64,000 nt of DNA from G965276765 sp965276765 (GTDB lineage: Bacteria; Actinomycetota; Acidimicrobiia; Acidimicrobiales; Palsa-688): assembly GCA_965276765.1 (NCBI GenBank), contig OZ255627.1, forward strand, positions 1-64,000. The letters are read 5' to 3'. Of this stretch, positions 1-7,143 are shown in pieces. The notes under the pieces were generated by a model. It was not told where the DNA came from. It was given only the letters and a program-made list of their open reading frames with translations, and did not search any database. Positions within the stretch are counted from its first letter, which is position 1. Each line of letters starts with the position of its first letter. A program made the position numbers and the translations under genes.

Positions 1-204
1 AGGAGTGGCGCGACGCCCTGGAGCTGAGCCGGAGCGGTCGCGCCGGCGGCACGTTCGTGCTTCTCCCATAGGAGTGGAGTTGACCCGGCGTCGACCCGGA
101 AGCTGGAGGGGATTCACCGGTCCGGGCTGGTGCAGAGGGGAGGCGCCGGAGGGTCGGGGGTCGCCCGACGGTGGCGACAATCACCTTGACGACGAGAGGC
201 CCAA

Positions 205-364
205 GGACTCCATCGACGACGAGGCCGTCCGCGTTCAGATCCGCGCGGGCTTGGACGAGCTCGCCCTACCACCCGGCGCCGTCGGATGCGCCATAGCCTT
301 CGCCATCCGGCCGCCGACGTCGAGATCGGAGACATCACCATCCCGCCCGACCGTCCAAAGCTGA
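205..364 (+). pseudogene. 3'-end fragment of a short-chain dehydrogenase
   Basis: Translation from about 208 gives DSIDDEAVRVQI and then FAI, matching the C-terminus of the intact SDR at 4108-4848 (DSIDDEAVRAQV ... FAI). Near 311 the frame slips by one base, so the conserved stretch ADVEIGDITI is read in another frame. Near 343 a compensating extra base restores the frame and the terminal RPTVQ is read again. No Rossmann fold, Ser or Tyr/Lys part is present, so this cannot be an enzyme. It looks like a decayed partial duplicate of the 4108 gene tail, lying in the opposite orientation. Nothing recognisable precedes it in bases 1-204. Confidence 0.75.
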
Positions 365-394
365 GCCCACCGAACCTCCAATGGGACAGCCCTA

Positions 395-1245
395 TCAGCC
401 ATCCTTGACCAGGCGGTCCACCGGGTGCCTTCGGTATTCGCGGAGCGCTCGGAGGAGCACGGCTGCCCAGGAGCGGAATGGCTTCCATGCTTCGACGATG
501 TCGGCGACCGGGCGCGACGGCCCGTACTGCTCGGCGATCTCTGCGCTCAGCCGCGGTTCGTTCTGCGGCATGACGTCTGGAGCGTTGGCTCCCCTGATGA
601 CGACTAGCTCTGCCGCGAACGGTCCGAGCCCCTTGATCGCCTGGACCTGTCGGAGCGCGTCGGGGGGCTCTGCGGAGCGGAGTGCTGCGCCGTCGAGTTG
701 GCCGTCGAGGGCGGCGACTGCGACGGCGTGGAGGTACTCGGCTTTGCGTCCGGGGAGGTCCAGGTCGACACGGTGGAGCGTGTGTGGTGAGGGGAACGCT
801 CCGTCGTCTCCGTGCTGGCGGATTAGTCCTTGTCGTAGTGCTGCCGCCTGTCCGATCTGGATCCGCTGGGACAGCACCGCCCAGGCTGCGGCCTCGTAGG
901 GTGAGTGGAAGCCGCACGGCCGGAGGCCGGCCAATCGCTGCTGTGCGTCAGCGATCACGGGGTCTCGGCGGCCGACATCGGGCCAGGTCCGGGCGTCGAT
1001 GTCGAGGGACAGGAAGCGGCGTACTTGGGTGGCGGCGGCATCGAGATCGCCTGACCCTGCAAGGCGATGTGCGCTTCGTCGCCGTGTTGGGTCACGACCG
1101 CCTCGACTCGGCGCCAGTCCGACTCGGCCAGGAACACCGTGCGGATCTGGCTGGAGGTCTGCTCCGACAGGGCTGCGGGTGCGAACCCCTCCCAGAAGGC
1201 CTTGCTCGTGGCCAGTGACCACGGGCCGGCCACCTCGTCGGTCAC
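395..1245 (-). pseudogene. AlkA-like DNA-3-methyladenine glycosylase (HhH-GPD), frameshifted
   Basis: This is a base-excision-repair glycosylase that would remove alkylated purines. The distal part (about 395-1060) reads in one frame with RRFLSLDIDARTW, DPVIADAQQRLAGLRP and SPYEAAAWAVLSQRI, followed by the helix-hairpin-helix IKGLGPFAAELVV and a MPQNEPRL segment. In that segment Glu stands where AlkA has its catalytic Asp. The N-terminal part (SKAFWEGFAPA, IRTVFLAESDWRRVEAVV, HIALQG) reads in a different frame down to about 1055, where the next codons should read GSGDLDAAATQV. One missing or extra base near 1045-1065 therefore splits the gene. It may be a true pseudogene or a single sequencing error; the rest is well conserved. 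A GTG near 1245 fits the start. Confidence 0.75.
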
Positions 1246-1273
1246 CTCGAGGTGGCCAGCCCTAGTGGTCTGC

Positions 1274-2128
1274 TCAGGGCCCGGCACGGAGCACCTCGAT
1301 CAGGCCTTGGGTCGGCCGGCGGATGAGACGTCGGAGGTCCTCGCCGGTGGCGGCGAACATTCCGGTCGCGAGTGTCTCGTCGAGGTGGACGAGGAACGCT
1401 GCCGTGGCTGCGTCCATGCCCGACGTGCTCAGAGCGGACAGCAACTCTGCGCTGGAGAGAGATAGATATCGGATGTCTCGATCGAGCACTGCTGCCATCG
1501 CCGCGGCGATGTCGGCGTAGGAGAAGTCGGTGTCGCCGGACAGGCTGTACGTGGTGCTCTCGTGGCCGTCGGTGGTGAGGACAGCGGCGATGGCGTCGGC
1601 GAAGTCCGAGCGGCCGGCGGCTGCGACGACGGCGTCTTCGACTGCTGCGGCGAGGGTCCCGGTGTGCGCCGCTGCCGCCATCGCCGGGAGGTAGTTCTCG
1701 ATGTACCAGCCGTTCCGCAAGATCGTGTAGGTCAAGCCGGACGCGACGATGGCGTCTTCGGTGGCCTTGTGGTCCGCCCCGAACACGTTGCCTTCGTCGA
1801 CTCGCAGGCCACTGGTGTAGAGGAGATGCCCGACGCCGGCATTCGACGCCGCTTCGATGACCGTGGTGTGCTGCTTGAGCCGGTTGTCGTCTTGGCCTGA
1901 GATGAGGACGACCTTGTCGTGGCCGACGACCTCGGCGACGCGGGCGGGGTCGGACAGGTCGACGGCGGCTGTGCCATACCCGGCCGAGGAGAGGTCCTGT
2001 AGCCGGGACGGGTTGCGGCCGGCGGCTGTCACCGCGCTGGGCTCGACCCCTTCTCGGCGGAGTGCGTCGAGGGTGTGGCGGCCGAGGCCGCCGGTGGCGC
2101 CGAAGACGAGGATCGAAGCCTCAGCCAC
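1274..2128 (-). CDS. NmrA/QorB-like NAD(P)-binding oxidoreductase
   Basis: This 284-aa atypical SDR starts with ILVFGATGGLGRHTLDAL, the GxxGxxG dinucleotide-binding loop of the NmrA family (residues about 6-22). AAGRNPSRL follows after the second strand, then YTSGLRVDEGNVFGADHKATE and a TILRNGWYIENYL segment as in QorB-type quinone reductases. The likely role is an NAD(P)H-dependent reductase or NAD(P) sensor in the cytosol; the substrate is unknown. The GTG start overlaps the end of the upstream VOC gene by 8 bp, so the two are translated from one transcript. That transcript begins at a promoter shared with the divergent MarR regulator. It ends just before the broken glycosylase gene. Confidence 0.85.
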   Translation of the reverse strand: MAEASILVFGATGGLGRHTLDALRREGVEPSAVTAAGRNPSRLQDLSSAGYGTAAVDLSDPARVAEVVGHDKVVLISGQDDNRLKQHTTVIEAASNAGVGHLLYTSGLRVDEGNVFGADHKATEDAIVASGLTYTILRNGWYIENYLPAMAAAAHTGTLAAAVEDAVVAAAGRSDFADAIAAVLTTDGHESTTYSLSGDTDFSYADIAAAMAAVLDRDIRYLSLSSAELLSALSTSGMDAATAAFLVHLDETLATGMFAATGEDLRRLIRRPTQGLIEVLRAGP

Positions 2129-2486
2129 GGTCGTGCAGGGTCATGTTGTAACCGTCGGGGTCCTTGAAGCTGAACGTCCGGCCGAAGGGTCCGTCGAAGG
2201 GATCAACGACGATCGTGGTCCCCACTGCGACAAGGGCGTCATGGATCGCTTGGGTGTCGGTGGCGTGCAGCCAGACGGAGATCCCCTGACCTGGCTCGGT
2301 GGCGTCGAGGTCGACGCCGTCCATGACGTCACGTACGGCGAAGGCCGCAGGCTTGGTGTCGAACACCACGGCGTGCGGTGGGCCAGCCTCCGAACGGGTC
2401 ATGCCGAGGTACTGCTCGTAGAAGGCGGCGGAACGCTGCAGGTCACGCACCTGCAGAGAGATGAAGTCGGGTCCTATGGCTGGCAT
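2121..2486 (-). CDS. VOC/glyoxalase-family protein
   Basis: A 121-aa single-domain vicinal-oxygen-chelate protein. It has the N-terminal FISLQVRDLQRSAAFYEQ module and the C-terminal FGRTFSFKDPDGYNMTLHD module typical of glyoxalase/bleomycin-resistance/dioxygenase folds. Such proteins often bind a metal and act on small electrophiles or antibiotics; no substrate can be read from this sequence. A good ribosome site, GGAGG, precedes the ATG at 2486. It is first in a two-gene unit with the NmrA-like reductase, whose start it overlaps by 8 bp. The MarR gene starts 66 bp away on the other strand, which suggests MarR control and an electrophile or phenolic inducer. Confidence 0.85.
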   Translation of the reverse strand: MPAIGPDFISLQVRDLQRSAAFYEQYLGMTRSEAGPPHAVVFDTKPAAFAVRDVMDGVDLDATEPGQGISVWLHATDTQAIHDALVAVGTTIVVDPFDGPFGRTFSFKDPDGYNMTLHDRG

Positions 2487-2536
2487 TGGGTACCTCCGGG
2501 TTGGTGGGATGTCAGGTTGCTGACACCACTCACTCT

Positions 2537-2554
2537 ATGTCAAGATGCTGACAT
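2537..2554. promoter_or_regulatory. MarR operator palindrome
   Basis: ATGTCA AGATGC TGACAT is a perfect 6+6+6 inverted repeat in the short divergent intergenic region. Its right arm runs into the ATG of the MarR gene at 2553. A further TTGCTGACA half-site lies about 20 bp to the left. MarR dimers typically bind such sites and block both divergent promoters. Assignment to this regulator is inferred from position. Confidence 0.6.
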
Positions 2555-2996
2555 GAGGCAAGCCGATCCCGGGATCGATCTGGACACGTCGCTGGGCTAC
2601 CTGCTCAAGCAAGCCGCGAGCGCGCTTCGCGCCGCGATGGAATCTGTCCTCCGGCCGCTTGGCATGAACGTCACCTGCTACTCCTGTCTGGAATTACTTG
2701 CCCAACGGCCCGGGCTGTCCAACTCCGAGCTGGCCCGCGGCGCCTTCGTCACCAGGCAATCCATGAACATCCTGCTCCAAGCCCTGGAACGAGACGGCCT
2801 CGTGACCCGGCCCGCGCAGGCACCGTTCGGGCGGGTCCTGCCGACAGAGCTCACCCCGCTCGGCCGCCAGCAGCTCGAGATCGCCAGCGCAGCGGTCAAG
2901 GCCGTCGAGATGAAGATGTACGCCAACCTCGATCCCCCCGAGCAACACCAGCTCAGGCAGCTCTTGCGCTCTTGCGTCGCAAACCTGACCCCCTGA
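2553..2996 (+). CDS. MarR-family transcriptional regulator
   Basis: A 147-aa MarR-type winged-helix regulator. The HTH is seen in LELLAQRPGLSNSELARGA, then FVTRQSMNILLQALERDGLVTR (recognition helix) and a wing ending in TELTPLGRQQL, about residues 45-115, flanked by dimerisation helices. The ATG at 2553 overlaps the operator palindrome and no Shine-Dalgarno is visible. Longer in-frame upstream extensions would run through the opposite VOC gene and are unlikely. It is divergent from the VOC/NmrA pair and probably represses that pair and itself until a small ligand binds. Confidence 0.88.
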   Translation: MRQADPGIDLDTSLGYLLKQAASALRAAMESVLRPLGMNVTCYSCLELLAQRPGLSNSELARGAFVTRQSMNILLQALERDGLVTRPAQAPFGRVLPTELTPLGRQQLEIASAAVKAVEMKMYANLDPPEQHQLRQLLRSCVANLTP

Positions 2997-3002
2997 TGCC
3001 CG

Positions 3003-3215
3003 TCACTCCCGGGGCCAAGCATGGCCTGTGGGATGGCGCTCGTTGCCGTAGCCGACGGGGGCCACCCCGCCGGCGAGGAGCGAGGCGATCCCTGCCCCTG
3101 CACTCGCGGCGAGCGGAGCGGCGAGCACGACGAGCCCGGCCGCGCCGCGAACAAGCTTGCCGGCGAGCCATCTTCCGGCGGAGCTGGTTGATGGTGCCGA
3201 TGGGTGCCGTTTCAT
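3003..3215 (-). pseudogene. N-terminal fragment of an ICE NlpC/P60-type peptidase gene
   Basis: About 70 codons encode a membrane anchor, GKLVRGAAGLVVLAAPLAA then AGAGIASLLAGG. It closely resembles the start of the intact transglycosylase/NlpC gene at 13319-14308 (TKIATGAAGLVLLVAVLAA, AGAGVASLLGGG). The following residues drift out of frame: a NIPTAML-like segment survives only in another frame, and no catalytic domain follows before the MarR gene. It is best read as the stub of a second, deleted copy of the ICE peptidase, left beside the resolvase-like gene. Confidence 0.6.
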
Positions 3216-3284
3216 GACCGCCGGCGCGCTGTCGCCATCTGGGCGTTGTGATAGGGCGTCGGCGCTGGAGTGCGCCCCCCGGGA

Positions 3285-3668
3285 TCAGCGGGCGGCGCCG
3301 CCGATCAGATCGGCGAGCGCGAGGTTCGCCACCAGTCCTGCGAGCCGGTGACCGGCCGACGGGCCCAGCACTACGACCTCTACCCCAGCCCAGCGCAACT
3401 GTTCGAGGACCAAAGCGAGCTGGCGGCGGTTGGGGCACAGACGCCCGCAGCCGTCGACGACAACAAGATCGAAGCACACTGGCGCGTCGTCGAGCAGCCG
3501 GGCGAGCCCGGGCCGGGCATCACCGAGCGACAGGTCGGTATAGGTAGCGACATGAACCCAGCCGGGCTGGCGGCCTACCCGTGCTGCGAGACCGTCGACC
3601 TGGTGCTCCAGGCGTCGGCTTCCGGAACGGCCCGGGGCGTCTCGTGCATAGATGGCGACTCGCCACAT
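3285..3668 (-). CDS. Stand-alone degenerate resolvase-domain protein
   Basis: This 127-aa protein has only the N-terminal catalytic fold of serine recombinases: WRVAIYARDAPGR at the start, LEHQVDGLAARV, then LSLGDARPGLARLLDDA and FDLVVVDGCGRLCPNRRQL. Active family members have a catalytic Ser right after YAR and an (L/I)DRLxR arginine pair. Here the Ser position reads D-A and the Arg block reads GCGRLCPN, so strand cleavage is unlikely. No DNA-binding, zinc-ribbon or coiled-coil part follows. The ATG at 3668 has GGAAGGAG upstream. It lies next to a stub of an ICE gene and may be a decoy or regulatory recombinase derivative carried by the element. Confidence 0.65.
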   Translation of the reverse strand: MWRVAIYARDAPGRSGSRRLEHQVDGLAARVGRQPGWVHVATYTDLSLGDARPGLARLLDDAPVCFDLVVVDGCGRLCPNRRQLALVLEQLRWAGVEVVVLGPSAGHRLAGLVANLALADLIGGAAR

Positions 3669-4107
3669 AGGGACTCCTTCCTCGGTGAGCACGGTGGATG
3701 AGACCTCAACCTGACAGCCGAAGCAAGGGCTGCCGGTGGACCTCCAGGGGCCGGGCCGGACTGTTGGCGTCCAGCACGATCTCCTCGACTGCAGTCATCG
3801 GTGCATGCCAGTGGCGGACTACTAACCGTCACCCGGAGTGACCATTCGCTCCAGAGGACTATCCCGGGAGCGCCACCATGATCCGCTGCCGTCTGGACTC
3901 GATGCGGCGCTCGTCGACGTGAGCGGGGGAGCGATCATTCCGAACGGTCGCGACGTATCCAGAGAAGGCCTGTCGCCGTTCGTGCCGCGTACGGAGGTGA
4001 CGTTGCAGCCCTGTCGCAGATACGGCCCTGTCACCGCCTGGAATCCGGGCGGGCCCTCGCCGGTCCGGTCACTTGGACCGCTCTCGCAAGCCGTTCGACT
4101 TGTGGGA
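3669..4107. other. Intergenic stretch without a recognisable gene
   Basis: About 440 bases between the resolvase-like gene and the SDR gene, whose 3' ends and starts face in the same direction. Short open frames exist on both strands but none shows a ribosome site, a known motif or consistent codon structure. I see no tRNA, repeat or terminator with a T-run. Confidence 0.4.
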
Positions 4108-4848
4108 CTAGTTCTGGACGGTCGGACGGATGGTGATGTCTCCGATCTCGACGTCGGCAGGCTGCTCGATCGCGAAGGCGATGGCGCGTGCGACGGCCTC
4201 GGGTGGGATGGCGAAGTCATCCATGCCTTGGCGGACCTGGGCGCGGACGGCCTCGTCGTCGATCGAATCGGCGAGCTCGGTGCGGACATAGCCAGGCGAC
4301 ACCGACGTCGTGCGCAGGACACCTTCGGTGGACTCTTGCCGGAGCCCTTCGAGCAGGGTTCTGACGGCGTTTTTCGTGGCCGCGTACACGGCCTGGTTGG
4401 GGACGATCTTGAGGCCCGAGGTGGACACAGTCGTGACCAGATGCCCGTGCCCTTGACGTCGGAAGACGGGGAGCGCAGCCGCGATCCCGTGCAGGACACC
4501 TCGAAGGTTGACGTCGATCATCGCCGACCAGCCGCTGACGTCGAGGGCGGCGACGGGGCCGATCTTGCTGATGCCGGCGTTGGCGACGAGCACGTCGAGT
4601 CTGCCGTGCTCGGTGACCGCCCGTTCCACCAGTCGTTGCAGGTCCTGCGGCTGGGTGACGTCAGTCTGCTGGACGCTGGCTCGGCCGCCCGCCGCCGCGA
4701 TCCGGGCCGCGAGGTCCGCGAGGCGGTCTGAGCGTCGCGCCCCGAGGACCACCGCCGCACCACGATCCGCAAGTAGGACCGCCGTCGCAGCGCCGATGCC
4801 ACTGCTCGCGCCCGTGATGATCACGACCTTGCCGTCGATCCCCGACAT
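4108..4848 (-). CDS. Short-chain dehydrogenase/reductase
   Basis: A classical 246-aa SDR. VVIITGASSGIGAAT gives the cofactor loop (residues about 8-22), LVANAGISKIG the NAG motif, and YAATKNAVRTL the Tyr-x-x-x-Lys pair, preceded by the catalytic Ser in VSTSGLK. It ends in DSIDDEAVRAQV and a VEIGDITIRPTVQ tail, which is duplicated at 205-364. AGGAGG sits 6 nt before the ATG at 4848; a longer upstream reading frame would cover the operators and is rejected. It is divergent from a TetR gene across two matching palindromes, so it is probably TetR-repressed. The substrate is unknown; it is most likely an NADP-dependent alcohol or ketone reductase in the cytosol. Confidence 0.9.
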   Translation of the reverse strand: MSGIDGKVVIITGASSGIGAATAVLLADRGAAVVLGARRSDRLADLAARIAAAGGRASVQQTDVTQPQDLQRLVERAVTEHGRLDVLVANAGISKIGPVAALDVSGWSAMIDVNLRGVLHGIAAALPVFRRQGHGHLVTTVSTSGLKIVPNQAVYAATKNAVRTLLEGLRQESTEGVLRTTSVSPGYVRTELADSIDDEAVRAQVRQGMDDFAIPPEAVARAIAFAIEQPADVEIGDITIRPTVQN

Positions 4849-4868
4849 GGTGTTCCTCCTTCTACAGT

Positions 4869-4912
4869 GGACAGGTGTCCGCTTACTGCAAAACCTTATC
4901 GGACAGATGTCC
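4869..4912. promoter_or_regulatory. Twin TetR operators
   Basis: Two copies of GGACA-nn-TGTCC lie at 4869-4880 and 4901-4912, 32 bp apart centre to centre, in the 94-bp divergent region between the SDR and TetR genes. Each is a perfect palindrome around a 2-nt centre. Three helical turns of spacing would place two TetR dimers on the same DNA face. The link to the TetR at 4943 is inferred. Confidence 0.7.
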
Positions 4913-4942
4913 GTTTGCTGAAGCGGGTAGGGGCGGAGCGGC

Positions 4943-5506
4943 GTGACACCGCCGCCGGCGCGCCGCTCCGACTCGGTCGCCAACCGGGCACGGCTCGTCG
5001 CCGCAGCCCGAGCGGTCGTGACGTCGGACGCAGAGCTCAACCTGCACGCCATCGCCCGGCAGGCGGGCGTCGGCCAGGGGACGCTCTACCGGCATTTCCC
5101 GACCAGGGAGGATCTCCTCGCCGAGGTCTACCGTTGTGAGGTCGACGAGCTGGTCGCGGCCGCAGCGCGCCTCCTCATCGACCACGAGCCCGCCGACGCC
5201 CTCGCACTGTGGCTCGATTGCGTCATGCAGTACGCAACGGTCAAGCATGGCGTCCTGGCTGCCGTCGAGGCCTCGCTATGGCAGGACCTCACGACTCGCA
5301 GCCTCGGTCCGATCGGTGCTGCTATCACCACGCTGCTCGACGCCGGGAAGGACGCCAACGTCGTCCGTGCCGACGCCGACGCTGAAGACGTGATCCTCTT
5401 GCTCGGCGCGCTGACCCGGATCGGGCGCGCCGACTACGAGCGTCGCGCCCGACACGTTCTCGCCATCATCATGGACGGTCTCCGCAGGAGCGGCGGTGCG
5501 CGGTAG
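4943..5506 (+). CDS. TetR-family transcriptional regulator
   Basis: This 187-aa repressor has the TetR N-terminal HTH (NRARLVAAARAVVTSDAEL, then LHAIARQAGVGQGTLYRHF and PTREDLLAEVY; residues about 13-62) and a helical ligand/dimer domain with YATVKHGVLAAVEASLW. It uses GTG at 4943 with a GGGGCGGA ribosome site. It is divergent from the SDR at 4108-4848, with two palindromes between, and so probably represses both genes. The ligand cannot be deduced; the C-terminal domain resembles those of regulators of small redox enzymes. Confidence 0.9.
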   Translation: MTPPPARRSDSVANRARLVAAARAVVTSDAELNLHAIARQAGVGQGTLYRHFPTREDLLAEVYRCEVDELVAAAARLLIDHEPADALALWLDCVMQYATVKHGVLAAVEASLWQDLTTRSLGPIGAAITTLLDAGKDANVVRADADAEDVILLLGALTRIGRADYERRARHVLAIIMDGLRRSGGAR

Positions 5507-5625
5507 CCGCTCGTCGAGCGGTAGCGCTTTGAGGGAGGCGCTTCTCGTTGGCCCCGCGCGGCCGCCGTGCGGACTCGGTCGGCCATCTTGCCCTCCAAGC
5601 GGAGGCACCGGGTCCGCCGGGGTAA

Positions 5626-5647
5626 ACTTGCGTGCCATACGACAAGT
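5626..5647. promoter_or_regulatory. Possible operator before NTF2/TetR pair
   Basis: ACTTG and CAAGT form an inverted repeat with a 12-nt spacer, about 45 bp upstream of the GTG at 5690. A TAGTAGGAT promoter-like stretch follows. It could be the autoregulatory site of the TetR encoded at 6051. The evidence is only symmetry and position. Confidence 0.35.
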
Positions 5648-5689
5648 AAGTAGTAGGATGGTCGGTCACGACGACGATCAGGAGCAGCC

Positions 5690-6049
5690 GTGTCCGCCGC
5701 CCATCTGTCCAACTGGAACACCTACCAAGCGGCTTGGTCCGCCCTTCCCGCCGATCGACGCAGGGAGATGGTCCGGCAAAGCGTCGACGAAGCCTGCGTC
5801 TACACCGACCCGACCAGTGTCTCGGAGGGCCACGAGGAGCTGATGGCCAAGATGGACGCGACCCAGCGCAACTCCCCGGGGGCCACCTTCCGCAACGACA
5901 CCTGGCAGGAGCACCACGACCAGTCGATCTCGCACTGGACGATGTTCAACGCTCACCACGAGCCCATCTTCATCGGGACCAGCTGGGCTCGCATCGGGAC
6001 CGACGGGAGGTTCACCCACATGACCGGGTTCTTCGAGCCGGTGGCGTGA
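5690..6049 (+). CDS. NTF2-like (SnoaL-type) protein
   Basis: A 119-aa single-domain protein with the alpha+beta cone fold pattern of the NTF2/SnoaL superfamily. It has an N-terminal helix (YQAAWSALPADRR), then VDEACVYTDPTSVSEGHEELM and alternating strands ending FTHMTGFFEPV. Family members act as small isomerases or hydratases, or just bind ligands; no catalytic residue can be assigned here. GTG at 5690 is preceded by CAGGAGC. The TetR gene starts 1 nt after its stop, so the two are co-transcribed and the regulator probably responds to this protein's substrate. Confidence 0.8.
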   Translation: MSAAHLSNWNTYQAAWSALPADRRREMVRQSVDEACVYTDPTSVSEGHEELMAKMDATQRNSPGATFRNDTWQEHHDQSISHWTMFNAHHEPIFIGTSWARIGTDGRFTHMTGFFEPVA

Positions 6050-6050
6050 G

Positions 6051-6716
6051 GTGCCGGCGGCCACGGACCGGGACTACGCCCGCCCGGCGCGCCGCACCCA
6101 GCAGGAGCGGCGCGCCGATACTGAGCGAAAGGTGCTTGACGCCACCGCCCGGCTGGTGGCACGCGGAGGCTCGGTGCTGGTGACCCTCGGCGAGGTCGGT
6201 CGCGAAGCCGGCTACAGCCGGGGGATTGTCAACCACCACTTCGGCACCAAAGAAGCCCTGCTGGCGAGCCTTGCTCGCGCTGCGCAACGACGTGTCGCCC
6301 CGCCCGACGAGCGGGCCCACGGCGTCGAACGACTGCTCGCCCTCGTCGAGACCTACATCGACCAAGTGTCCTCGGGAGAGCCGTACGCCCGCGCATTCCT
6401 GCTCCTATGGGCGGAGTCAGTCGGTGCGTCCCCTGAGCTGCGTGCTGTCTTCGCCGAGCGGGACCGGCAGTTCTCCGACGAGATCGAACGCGATCTGCTA
6501 GCCGGCCGCCACGACGGGACCGTCCGCGACGACCTCGACGACTCCGGTACCGCCGCAGCCCTGATCGGACAGCTCCGCGGACTCGGCCTCCAGACCATCA
6601 TCGGTGGGGACCCTTACGACCGTGCGCGCGCCAAAGACGCCGTCCTCGCCGGGCTGCTCCGTACTATCCGCCCCGACCGCCCCCCGAAGCAGGGGAAAGC
6701 GCCACCAACGGCGTAG
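6051..6716 (+). CDS. TetR-family transcriptional regulator
   Basis: A 221-aa TetR regulator with the HTH at about residues 24-70 (RKVLDATARLVARGG, VTLGEVGREAGYSRGIVNHHFGT, KEALLASL) and an all-helical C-terminal domain (HGVERLLALVETYIDQV, FLLLWAESVGA). The GTG start lies 1 nt after the stop of the NTF2-like gene, which indicates translational coupling. It probably autoregulates this two-gene operon, perhaps at the inverted repeat at 5626. A run of basic residues and Pro at both termini looks disordered. Confidence 0.88.
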   Translation: MPAATDRDYARPARRTQQERRADTERKVLDATARLVARGGSVLVTLGEVGREAGYSRGIVNHHFGTKEALLASLARAAQRRVAPPDERAHGVERLLALVETYIDQVSSGEPYARAFLLLWAESVGASPELRAVFAERDRQFSDEIERDLLAGRHDGTVRDDLDDSGTAAALIGQLRGLGLQTIIGGDPYDRARAKDAVLAGLLRTIRPDRPPKQGKAPPTA

Positions 6717-6842
6717 GTGACGCTCCGGCGAGGTCCGATGGCCAACGGCGGGCAGCCTCTGCCAGCCGATCTGCCCGCCAGCAGATCTGCCCGCCAGCCG
6801 ATCCCACGACTGGGGCGGGGCCCGCCGCCAAACACCCGTAGC

Positions 6843-7136
6843 TTACAGAGCAGTGAGGATGACGGGTCCGTCGTCGGTGATGGCAATGGTGTGTTCGAAG
6901 TGGGCGCCGCGAAAGCCGTCGGTGCTGCGTAGGGTCCAGCCGTCGGGGTCGACCCGGTAGGCGTCGAGTCCGCCAGCGAGGAACCAGGGCTCGATCGCGA
7001 CCGCCAGCCCGGGTCGCAGCGTGAGCCCGCGACCGGGGCGACCGTCGTTGGGAATGTGCGCGGCGGGCTCGTGCATCCGGCGGCCGATGCCGTGACCGCC
7101 GTGGTCGGAAGGGGGACGGTCCTGGAGTGGACCTCC
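6843..7136 (-). pseudogene. C-terminal fragment of methionine aminopeptidase
   Basis: About 95 codons encode HGIGRRMHEPAAHIPNDGRP, then LRPGLAVAIEPWF and RGAHFEHTIAIT. These are the metal-binding C-terminal half of a type I methionine aminopeptidase, with the HGIG histidine and the two catalytic Glu positions. The N-terminal half, including the Asp ligands, is absent: the sequence before HGIG (DLDGGPLQDRPPSD) does not fit the family and abuts the stop of the SDR at 7144. This is therefore a truncated relic, not the housekeeping enzyme. Confidence 0.75.
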
Positions 7137-7143
7137 GTCGAGG

